A DNA stretch of 5,214 nt from an uncultured Clostridia bacterium (GTDB taxonomy: Bacteria; Bacillota; Clostridia; Oscillospirales; Ruminococcaceae). Position 1 is the first letter of the stretch; each line of letters begins with the position of its first letter. The DNA lies in assembly GCA_946535685.1 (NCBI GenBank), contig CAMNDR010000098.1, positions 1-5,214 on the forward strand, read 5' to 3'. The notes beneath the pieces were generated by a model, which ran no database searches, was not told where the DNA came from, and saw only the letters and a list, made by a program, of their open reading frames with translations. The translations under genes and the position numbers were made by a program. Positions 1 to 5,214 of the stretch are shown here, piece by piece.

Positions 1-823
1 CAAGATTCATCAGCACGGCATACAGCGCATCCTTGAAGGTCTCGTAATCCTCCTACTCAGCAGTGATCTTCTCATTGCCGGATTCGCCGTTGGCAAGGAT
101 GCAGACCATATCGTTGGTGGAGGTATCGCCGTCCACACTCACACGGTTGAGTGTGATGAACACGACCTCACGCAGCGCCTGCACGAGCAGATCGTGGTCA
201 ATGGCGCAGTCGGTGGTCAGGAAGGTCAGGGTAGTCGCCATATTCGGATGGATCATGCCGCTGCCCTTGAGCATGCCGCCGAGCCGGCAGGTCTTGCCGC
301 CTGCGGTAAACTCCACAGCGACCTCCTTCGGAACAGTATCCGTGGTCATGATGGCATTCACGGCAGCCGCATTGCCGTTCTCAGAGAGGCTCTGCGCCAG
401 TGCCGGGACTGCCTTCTCGATCGGTTCGATCGGAAGCGGCTGACCGATGACGCCGGTGGATGCCACGATGATATCCTCCGGGTTCAGATCCAGTGCCTTT
501 GCAGCGAATTCACACATCTGCTTCGCCTTTTCCTCGCCGTCTGCATTGCAGGTGTTGGCGTTCACGGAATTGACGATGACCGCCTGTGCCATGCCATCCC
601 GCAGATGGCGTCTGGTGACAGCGATCGGTGCGCCCTGCACCTTGTTGGTCGTGTACATCGCTGCTGCCGTGCAGGGCTTGACGGAGCAGATCATCGCCAG
701 ATCATTCTTGTTCGGATCACTGCCGGGCTTGAGGCCTGCATGGATGCCGCCGGCCTTGAAGCCCTGCGCAGCGCAGACACCGCCTTCTACAAAGGCAAAG
801 CCCTTGAACTTCTTATTCTTCAA
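1..823 (-). CDS. argJ: ArgJ, ornithine/glutamate N-acetyltransferase; interrupted by in-frame TAG and cut by left edge
   Basis: ArgJ transfers the acetyl group from N-acetylornithine to glutamate (and in bifunctional forms uses acetyl-CoA), running the acetyl cycle of arginine synthesis in the cytoplasm. Recognised by KGSGMIHPNMATTL at residues 186-199, where family members self-cleave before a threonine (here Thr197) that becomes the nucleophile of the beta chain; by STGVIG at 122-127, which holds the oxyanion-hole Thr-Gly; and by DGDTSTNDMV at 231-240. The start is taken as TTG at 823-821 because GAGGTG lies 6 nt upstream; ATG codons further up sit inside argC and lack a fitting binding site. 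The gene begins 31 bp after the argC stop. The frame is open for 256 residues, then meets TAG at 53-55. The same frame continues beyond it with family-like EDYETFKDALYAVLMNL to the window edge, so this is a nonsense change and not a frameshift. The family is usually about 400 residues. Identity is secure; whether the product is functional is not. Confidence 0.93.
53..55 (-). other. In-frame amber (TAG) codon inside argJ
   Basis: Plus-strand CTA reads as TAG after ...EKITAE in the argJ frame. The codons that follow (GAG GAT TAC GAG ACC TTC) encode residues expected for the middle of ArgJ. A single base change from GAG (Glu), CAG (Gln) or AAG (Lys) would produce it. If it terminates translation, the product keeps the whole alpha chain (1-196) but only about 60 residues of the beta chain. 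Confidence 0.9.
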
Positions 824-829
824 TGTAAA

Positions 830-836
830 CACCTCT
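830..836 (-). promoter_or_regulatory. argJ ribosome binding site (decides the TTG start)
   Basis: The transcript reads AGAGGTG, then TTTACA, then TTG. This is the only purine-rich Shine-Dalgarno-like stretch properly spaced before an in-frame start codon in the 31-bp argC-argJ gap. It favours TTG at 823 over the in-frame GTG at 832, which has no such site upstream. Confidence 0.7.
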
Positions 837-854
837 ATTGAGCCGGAGCACAGA

Positions 855-1802
855 TCAGACAAGACCCGTTGTCTCATCAATGCCCATCATAATATTCAGA
901 TTCTGTACGGCAGCGCCGGAAGCGCCCTTGCCGAGGTTGTCGAGCCGTGCGCAGAGCAGCATCTGCTCGTCATTGCCAAAGGTAAAGATCTCCAGCTTGT
1001 TCTGTCCGGAAAGCGTATTCGACGCCAGGAAGAACTTTCCCTGTTCCTCCGGCAGCATCACCGGATTGACCGTCACGAGCTTTGCGCCCTCGTAATGAGC
1101 CGCATACGTCTCATTGACCTGTGCAAGGGTGGGGCGCTTCTCCAGCATTCTCGTCTGGAGCGGAACGGAAACGACCATGCCGCTGTAATAATCGCAGACG
1201 ATCGGATTGAACATCGGCTTTTCGCTCAGGCAGGAGAAAAGCTGCATCTCCGGGAGATGCTTGTGCGACTGGGAAAGGGCATACTGACGCGGAGAATTGA
1301 ACTCCTCCGGCTTATCCTCGCCCTCATACACAGCGATGGCATTCTTGCCGGCACCGCTGTAGCCGGAGGTCGCATAGGCAAATACCGGGAAATCCGCCGG
1401 GATCACGCCGGCGAACACGAGCGGGCGCAGCAGCGATACAAAGCCGCTTGCATAGCAGCCCGGAACAGCAACTCTGTCAGATCGGATGATCTTTTCCCGG
1501 AAATCCGCACCCAGCTCCGGGAAGCCGTATGCCCAGTCCGGATTCGTCCGGTGCGCTGTAGAGGCATCCAGAATGCGTGTGTTGGTGCCCTTTGCAAGCT
1601 CCACCGCTTCGATGGAAGCCGCATCCGGCAGACACAGGAACGTGAAATCAGCCTGTGCCATCATTTCACGGCGTGCATCGTTGTTATGACGGTCGGCATC
1701 GGCGATCTTCAGCAGCTCGATGTCGCTCCGCCCGTTCAGGCGGTCAATGATCTTCAGACCGGTCGTGCCGGCCTGACCGTCTACATATACCTTTACGGAC
1801 AT
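855..1802 (-). CDS. argC: ArgC, N-acetyl-gamma-glutamyl-phosphate reductase, short (type 2) form
   Basis: Catalyses NADPH-dependent reduction of N-acetylglutamyl 5-phosphate to N-acetylglutamate 5-semialdehyde, the third step of the acetylated ornithine pathway. The 315-residue protein opens with a Rossmann dinucleotide-binding turn (VDGQAGTTGL, residues 7-16). AHRTNPDWAYGFPEL (83-97) and VPGCYASG (113-120) follow; Cys116 is the expected thioester-forming nucleophile. SGYSGAGK (146-153) and KHLPEM (181-186) come next; His182 is the expected acid/base. The short length and the GQAGTTGL-type start fit the AGPR type 2 subfamily rather than the roughly 340-residue Bacillus/E. coli type 1. The ATG start at 1802 is fixed by a perfect AAGGAGG 7 nt upstream. 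It lies 12 bp after the stop of the small membrane protein gene and ends in TGA, 31 bp before argJ. No broken motif is seen. Confidence 0.96.
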   Translation of the reverse strand: MSVKVYVDGQAGTTGLKIIDRLNGRSDIELLKIADADRHNNDARREMMAQADFTFLCLPDAASIEAVELAKGTNTRILDASTAHRTNPDWAYGFPELGADFREKIIRSDRVAVPGCYASGFVSLLRPLVFAGVIPADFPVFAYATSGYSGAGKNAIAVYEGEDKPEEFNSPRQYALSQSHKHLPEMQLFSCLSEKPMFNPIVCDYYSGMVVSVPLQTRMLEKRPTLAQVNETYAAHYEGAKLVTVNPVMLPEEQGKFFLASNTLSGQNKLEIFTFGNDEQMLLCARLDNLGKGASGAAVQNLNIMMGIDETTGLV

Positions 1803-1809
1803 GGCGTGT

Positions 1810-1817
1810 CCTCCTTA
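1810..1817 (-). promoter_or_regulatory. argC ribosome binding site overlapping the upstream stop codon
   Basis: The transcript reads TAAGGAGG, in which TAA is the stop codon of the small membrane protein gene and AAGGAGG is a consensus Shine-Dalgarno 7 nt before the argC ATG. A ribosome ending on the upstream gene would cover this site, so the two genes are probably translated in a coupled way. Confidence 0.85.
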
Positions 1818-2024
1818 TTTCTCATCATCGTCATCATCCTCGATCGGGGAGCGGGGGCATTTCCATGCACTGTAGGCAAGGCATGCCACCAGACAGAAAA
1901 TTGCCCATCCCAGCGAAACATAATAGTTGTTGATGAAAATCCCGATCAGGATCTCACCAATGAACCAGATCAGCACGGAAAGAGACGTCAGTGCGAGGAT
2001 GAACTTGATCGCTCGTTTTTTCAT
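1815..2024 (-). CDS. Small two-helix membrane protein of unknown function
   Basis: A 69-residue protein that I do not recognise. It starts with a basic stretch (MKKRAIK). Two hydrophobic segments follow, at about residues 8-30 and 35-53, joined by a short polar turn (NNYY). A hydrophilic tail holds a run of acids (EDDDDDEK, 62-69). The positive N-terminus and acidic C-terminus flank a helical hairpin in the inner membrane; by the positive-inside rule both ends are probably cytoplasmic (inference). The gene is real rather than chance: its ATG overlaps the argH TGA in the arrangement ATGA, its TAA is embedded in the argC ribosome binding site, and its composition is plainly that of a membrane protein. 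It has only a weak binding site of its own, so translation likely depends on ribosomes finishing argH. A role in arginine metabolism or transport is suggested only by position. Confidence 0.82.
   Translation of the reverse strand: MKKRAIKFILALTSLSVLIWFIGEILIGIFINNYYVSLGWAIFCLVACLAYSAWKCPRSPIEDDDDDEK
2021..2024 (-). other. ATGA stop-start overlap between argH and the small membrane protein gene
   Basis: The argH stop TGA (2023-2021) and the next ATG (2024-2022) share bases. The preceding sequence (GACGAGAA) is only a poor Shine-Dalgarno, so translational coupling by termination-reinitiation is the likely mode of expression. Confidence 0.85.
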
Positions 2025-3427
2025 TTCTCGTCAGCCGGCCAGTCCCACCAGCAGAGCTGTTCGAGCTCATAGCGGATATTGTCGAGCTGTACGGCAACGG
2101 CCTTCGGAGACGGGCCGCCGTAGGAGGAACGTTCCTCCACGCAGCGCTCCAGAGCGATGGCATCATAGACATCCTCTGTGAACAGCTCCGTCATTTTGCG
2201 GTATTCCTCGATGGGCAGCGTTTCGAGCGTCAGATCCTGCTCGATGCACTTTGCCACAAGCGTACCCGTGATCTTGTACGCATCCCGGAAGGGCATGCCC
2301 TTCTTTACGAGATAATCGGCGCAGTCGGTGGCATTGATAAAGCCCTTTGCGGCTGCCTTGCGCATGTTCTCCTTACGGACACGCATTGTCTCGAGCATCG
2401 GGATGAAGGTCTTCACACAGAGCTTGACATTGTCGATAGCATCAAAAATGGCCTCCTTGTCCTCCTGCATATCCTTATTATAAGCAAGGGGCAGACCCTT
2501 TAGCATGGAGAGGAGCGTCATCAGATCGCCGTTGACTCTGCCGGTCTTTCCGCGGATCAGCTCAGTGACATCGGGATTTTTCTTCTGCGGCATGATGGAC
2601 GAGCCGGTCGCAAATGCATCATCCAGCTCGATGAACTTGAACTCCCACGAGCACCAGAGGATGATCTCCTCGGAGAAGCGGGACAGATGTGTCATGATCA
2701 GCGAAAGCGCACAGCAGAGCTCCACGCAGAAATCACGGTCAGAAACGCCGTCAAGGCTGTTTTCCACCGGGCGGTCGAACCCCAGGAGCTTGGAGGTCTG
2801 CCAGCGGTCGATCGGGTAGGTCGTGCCGGCAAGTGCGCCGCTGCCGAGCGGACACTCGTTCATGCGTTCCTTGGCATCCCGCAGACGCAGGAGATCCCGG
2901 CGCAGCATCTGGGCATACGCCAGCAGATGATGGGCAAATGTGATGGGCTGCGCACGCTGCAGATGGGTATAGCCCGGCAGGATCGTGTCCGTGTGCTTTT
3001 CTGCCATATCGCAGAGCACAGTGCAGAGCTTGTGGACGAGCTTTGCGATCTCGTCGATCTCATCCCGCAGATACAGCCGGATGTCCAGCGCGACCTGGTC
3101 ATTGCGGGAACGCGCGGTATGCAGGCGCTTTCCGGTGCTGCCGAGGCGCTTTGTCAGCTCCGCCTCCACGAACATGTGGATATCCTCAGCATTCGGATCA
3201 AACTCCAGCGCACCGCTCTGCAGATCCGCAAGGATACCCTTCAGCCCCTTCACGATGGTCTCTGCCTCGCCCTTGTCGATCACGCCGCAGTCACCAAGCA
3301 TCGTCGCATGTGCGATGCTGCCCTGGATGTCGTGCGCATACATTCTCGCATCAAAAGCGATCGACGAATTGAAGGCGTTTACCGTCTCATCGACCTCTTT
3401 TGAAAATCTGCCTGCCCAAAGTGCCAT
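2021..3427 (-). CDS. argH: ArgH, argininosuccinate lyase
   Basis: Cleaves argininosuccinate to arginine and fumarate, the last step of arginine synthesis, as a cytoplasmic homotetramer of the aspartase/fumarase superfamily. The 468-residue length is typical of the family. It begins with WAGRFSK (4-10), the usual ArgH opening. Substrate-binding HTARSRNDQV is at 103-112. GYTHLQRAQP (152-161) includes Thr154 and His155 of the active site. The superfamily signature GSSIMPQKKNP (275-285) carries the catalytic serine on a mobile loop. The C-terminal region SSYGGPSP is also family-like. The ATG start at 3427 has GGAGG 7 nt upstream. The protein ends with a Trp-rich tail (CWWDWPADEK). It sits downstream of the pentapeptide gene after a 76-bp gap with possible regulatory folding, and its stop overlaps the next gene. 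All key residues appear intact. Confidence 0.98.
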   Translation of the reverse strand: MALWAGRFSKEVDETVNAFNSSIAFDARMYAHDIQGSIAHATMLGDCGVIDKGEAETIVKGLKGILADLQSGALEFDPNAEDIHMFVEAELTKRLGSTGKRLHTARSRNDQVALDIRLYLRDEIDEIAKLVHKLCTVLCDMAEKHTDTILPGYTHLQRAQPITFAHHLLAYAQMLRRDLLRLRDAKERMNECPLGSGALAGTTYPIDRWQTSKLLGFDRPVENSLDGVSDRDFCVELCCALSLIMTHLSRFSEEIILWCSWEFKFIELDDAFATGSSIMPQKKNPDVTELIRGKTGRVNGDLMTLLSMLKGLPLAYNKDMQEDKEAIFDAIDNVKLCVKTFIPMLETMRVRKENMRKAAAKGFINATDCADYLVKKGMPFRDAYKITGTLVAKCIEQDLTLETLPIEEYRKMTELFTEDVYDAIALERCVEERSSYGGPSPKAVAVQLDNIRYELEQLCWWDWPADEK

Positions 3428-3503
3428 AGTCGTTCCTCCGGTAATAAAATGACAGCGCCGGAGGCTTTATCAAAATGAAGCCCCCGTGCTTGTCAGAAAT
3501 ATA
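3428..3503 (-). promoter_or_regulatory. argH leader with two mutually exclusive hairpins, one masking the ribosome binding site
   Basis: This is the longest intergenic gap in the window. In the transcript sense, CGGGGGCTT (plus 3478-3486) can pair with AAGCCTCCG (3459-3467): 9 bp including one G-U, with a 10-nt loop. The bases CCTCCGG (3458-3464) are also a perfect 7-bp complement of CCGGAGG (3435-3441), which contains the argH Shine-Dalgarno. Because both stems use CCTCCG, only one can form at a time: the first leaves the binding site free, the second hides it. No U-run directly follows either stem, so neither is a standard terminator. The pairing is read directly from sequence; the regulatory role is inference. 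Confidence 0.5.
3435..3439 (-). promoter_or_regulatory. argH ribosome binding site
   Basis: GGAGG 7 nt before the argH ATG. It lies inside the CCGGAGG arm that is perfectly complementary to an upstream segment of the same leader. Confidence 0.85.
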
Positions 3504-4007
3504 TCAGTTGTTATGGAGCTGCCGGTAAGCAGCAATCAGCTCCCGCACAGGGACGCCGTCGATCTCCGCATTGTTCCAGTCACAATCCTTGAACTTCGTG
3601 CCGATGAAGGCGCAGTTCTCGAACAGAGATTCATTCATGTTCAGGTGAGCGAATCCGGATCCGCACATATCAAGGTGCATCACCTTGGATTCCCGCATAT
3701 CTGCATTGCTGAAAACCGCACCGTGCAGATTCACCGCCTGGAAGGATGCATTCTTCATGCCCATGTTGCGGAACTGTGCATCCTGCATGGAGCATTCCTC
3801 AATGCGGGTCTGGTCGAAGTTGGATCCGATCACCGCCACGCAGTACAGATTGCCTGCGTTGAACACAGCGCCGTCAAGATCCACATGCTCGAACACCGCA
3901 CCCTTGAAGCTCTCGCCGGTGATGATCTGGCGGGGACCATCCTGCTCCTCAGCCTCAACCGCAGCCTCTGCAGGCTGGGTCTTGGCCTTCTTTTTCTTCT
4001 CTGCCAT
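3504..4007 (-). CDS. Pentapeptide-repeat (right-handed quadrilateral beta-helix) protein, function unknown
   Basis: A 167-residue protein. Residues 1-10 are Lys-rich (MAEKKKKAKT) and 12-22 Ala/Glu-rich, probably disordered. From residue 34 to 149 a large hydrophobic residue recurs at every fifth position without a break (F34, F39, L44, F49, L54, V59, F64 ... F139, W144, I149). That gives 24 consecutive pentapeptides, about six coils of a quadrilateral beta-helix. Small residues (A, S, C, N, D) mostly fill the position two before. In much of the array L/M-centred repeats alternate with F-centred ones, giving a ten-residue period. The C-terminal cap IDGVPVRELIAAY (149-161) resembles tails I associate with other pentapeptide proteins. 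No signal peptide or membrane segment is seen, so it is likely cytoplasmic. ATG at 4007 is chosen because AAGGA lies 8 nt upstream. The gene starts 4 bp after argG ends, so co-translation with argG is likely. Some family members mimic DNA and bind gyrase, but nothing here shows that. Confidence 0.93.
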   Translation of the reverse strand: MAEKKKKAKTQPAEAAVEAEEQDGPRQIITGESFKGAVFEHVDLDGAVFNAGNLYCVAVIGSNFDQTRIEECSMQDAQFRNMGMKNASFQAVNLHGAVFSNADMRESKVMHLDMCGSGFAHLNMNESLFENCAFIGTKFKDCDWNNAEIDGVPVRELIAAYRQLHNN

Positions 4008-4011
4008 GAAA

Positions 4012-5214
4012 TCAGTCCTTTTTCTCGGCAGCACGCTTCTGGTCGAGCTTTGCTCTTACCCAGATCGGCAGACCGAACAGATTGATGAAGCCTGCGCTGT
4101 CCTTCTGGTTGTAGACATCGTCAGCGTCGAAGGTCGCTACATCCTCATCATAAAGGGTGTACGGGCTTGTCACGCCGGCGTTGATGATGTTGCCCTTGTA
4201 GAGCTTGAGACGGACATCACCGGTCACGGTCTTCTGTGTCTCGGTCACAAATGCGCTCATTGCTTCACGCAGCGGGGTGTACCACTGACCGTTGTATACG
4301 ATATCGGCAAACTTGATGCCGAGATACTGCTTGACTCTTGCAGTCTCCTTGTCGAGGGTGATGGTTTCAAGCACCTCGTGTGCATGGTACAGGATCGCAC
4401 CGCCGGGAGTCTCATAGACGCCGCGGGACTTCATGCCGACCAGACGGTTCTCCACGAGGTCTGCCAGACCGATGCCGTTCTCGCCGCCGAGCTTGTTCAG
4501 GGTGGTCACGAGCTCTGTGCCGTTCATCTGCTTGCCGTCGATGGCAGTCGGGATGCCCTTTTCAAAGTGGATCGTCACATAGGTGGGCTTGTCGGGCGCC
4601 ATGATCGGGGAAACACCCATCTCCAGGAAGCCGGGCTTCTCGTACTGCGGCTCATTTGCCGGATCCTCAAGGTCCAGACCCTCATGGGACAGATGCCACA
4701 GGTTCTTGTCCTTGGAATAATTGGTCTCACGGTTGATCTTCAGAGGGATGTCGTGTGCCTCCGCATAGTCGATCTCCTCGTCACGGGACTTGATATCCCA
4801 GATTCTCCACGGTGCAATGATCTGCATATCCGGTGCAAATGCCTTGATGGCCAGCTCGAAGCGAACCTGGTCATTGCCCTTGCCGGTGCAGCCGTGGCAG
4901 ATCGCATCTGCGCCCTCCTTCAGGGCGATCTCAGCGATGCGCTTTGCAATGATCGGACGCGCAAAGGAAGTACCGAGCATATAGCGGTTCTCATAGATCG
5001 CACCCGCCTGAACGGTCGGATAGACATAATCCGTGATGAACTCCTCTGTCAGATCCTCGATATAGAGCTTGGATGCGCCGGTCTTCAGCGCCTTCTCCTC
5101 CAGACCGTCCAGCTCTGTGCCCTGGCCGACATTACCGGAAACAGCGATGACCTCGCAGTTGTTATAATTCTCTTTCAGCCACGGAATAATAATAGATGTA
5201 TCCAGACCGCCGGA
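4012..5214 (-). CDS. argG: ArgG, argininosuccinate synthase (N-terminal few residues beyond right edge)
   Basis: Joins citrulline and aspartate to argininosuccinate using ATP, which is split to AMP and pyrophosphate; acts in the cytoplasm as a tetramer. The frame is open to the window edge. The first visible residues, SGGLDTS, are the N-type ATP-pyrophosphatase loop. The 400 visible residues therefore lack only about ten at the start compared with the usual 400-410. Further marks, in visible numbering: NVGQG near 29-33, [14 protein letters not shown] at 107-120, [15 protein letters not shown] at 171-185, and [14 protein letters not shown] at 259-272. An internal Met at 4980 is not the start, because conserved sequence runs well upstream of it. 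The gene ends in a Lys-rich tail and TGA, 4 bp before the pentapeptide gene. The operon promoter, if it lies before argG, is outside the window. Confidence 0.98.
   Translation of the reverse strand, partial: SGGLDTSIIIPWLKENYNNCEVIAVSGNVGQGTELDGLEEKALKTGASKLYIEDLTEEFITDYVYPTVQAGAIYENRYMLGTSFARPIIAKRIAEIALKEGADAICHGCTGKGNDQVRFELAIKAFAPDMQIIAPWRIWDIKSRDEEIDYAEAHDIPLKINRETNYSKDKNLWHLSHEGLDLEDPANEPQYEKPGFLEMGVSPIMAPDKPTYVTIHFEKGIPTAIDGKQMNGTELVTTLNKLGGENGIGLADLVENRLVGMKSRGVYETPGGAILYHAHEVLETITLDKETARVKQYLGIKFADIVYNGQWYTPLREAMSAFVTETQKTVTGDVRLKLYKGNIINAGVTSPYTLYDEDVATFDADDVYNQKDSAGFINLFGLPIWVRAKLDQKRAAEKKD
4016..4020 (-). promoter_or_regulatory. Ribosome binding site of the pentapeptide gene, inside the argG 3' end
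   Basis: AAGGA within the last Lys-Asp codons of argG, 8 nt before the ATG at 4007. It supports that start over the in-frame ATG at 4034, which lies within argG. Confidence 0.8.

Noticed and set aside
53..55. Genome-wide reassignment of TAG to a sense codon
   Set aside because: Only one in-frame TAG is found; the other five genes contain none, so a single error or mutation is simpler.
824..880. ATG codons upstream of 823 as the argJ start
   Set aside because: The residues before the TTG have no similarity to ArgJ N-termini, the ATGs overlap the argC 3' end, and the GAGGTG site is placed for the TTG.
447..2072. 541-residue open frame on the plus strand antisense to argJ, the whole of argC and the small membrane gene
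   Set aside because: It has no recognisable domain and lies opposite well-identified genes; GC-biased codons of the true genes keep the opposite frame free of stops.
2687..3403. 238-residue plus-strand open frame opposite argH, and shorter ones at 194-841 and 3486-4085
   Set aside because: Low-complexity Arg/His/Leu-rich translations without family features, mirroring conserved minus-strand genes.
3444..3473. Possible sigma70 promoter before argH (TTGATA, 18-nt spacer, TTTTAT)
   Set aside because: Transcription would begin within or just at the argH Shine-Dalgarno, leaving no usable binding site; the match is probably chance in an AT-richer patch.
3459..3486. Hairpin as a factor-independent terminator between the pentapeptide gene and argH
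   Set aside because: The stem is GC-rich, but no U-run follows it directly in the transcript, and termination here would cut the operon before argH.
4032..4034. Upstream ATG giving a 176-residue pentapeptide protein
   Set aside because: It lies inside argG, lacks a good binding site, and the ATG at 4007 has AAGGA at ideal spacing.
4978..4980. Internal ATG as the argG start
   Set aside because: Conserved ArgG sequence including the SGGLDTS nucleotide loop continues in frame upstream to the window edge.

Overview
The window is one stretch of a bacterial arginine-biosynthesis operon. Every gene I can support lies on the minus strand and is transcribed from right to left. Moderately high GC, clean AAGGAGG-type ribosome binding sites, very tight gene packing and clostridial-style protein sequences suggest a Firmicute, probably a gut-type Clostridia/Ruminococcus-like organism. 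That placement is inference from sequence style, not from a marker gene.

In order of transcription: (1) argG, argininosuccinate synthase, whose first few codons lie beyond the right edge (4012-5214); (2) a 167-residue pentapeptide-repeat protein of unknown role (3504-4007); (3) a 76-bp gap that can fold into two competing hairpins, one of which hides the argH ribosome binding site; (4) argH, argininosuccinate lyase (2021-3427); (5) a 69-residue two-helix membrane protein whose start overlaps the argH stop by 4 bp (1815-2024); (6) argC, a short 'type 2' N-acetyl-gamma-glutamyl-phosphate reductase (855-1802); (7) argJ, ornithine/glutamate N-acetyltransferase, which starts at a TTG at 823 and runs off the left edge but is interrupted by an in-frame TAG at 53-55.

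ArgJ makes N-acetylglutamate and recovers the acetyl group from N-acetylornithine. ArgC reduces N-acetylglutamyl phosphate in the same acetylated branch. ArgG and ArgH then convert citrulline plus aspartate to arginine plus fumarate. The missing steps (argB, argD, argF) are not in the window; genes further left would be the natural place to look. No promoter or factor-independent terminator is convincing, so the window appears to be the interior of a single transcript.

The unusual points are the two non-enzymatic genes lodged between arg genes (a pentapeptide-repeat beta-helix protein and a small membrane protein), the switch-like leader before argH, and the nonsense codon in argJ. I see no mobile element, CRISPR array, RNA gene or defence system. 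No stretch longer than 300 bases lacks a gene.
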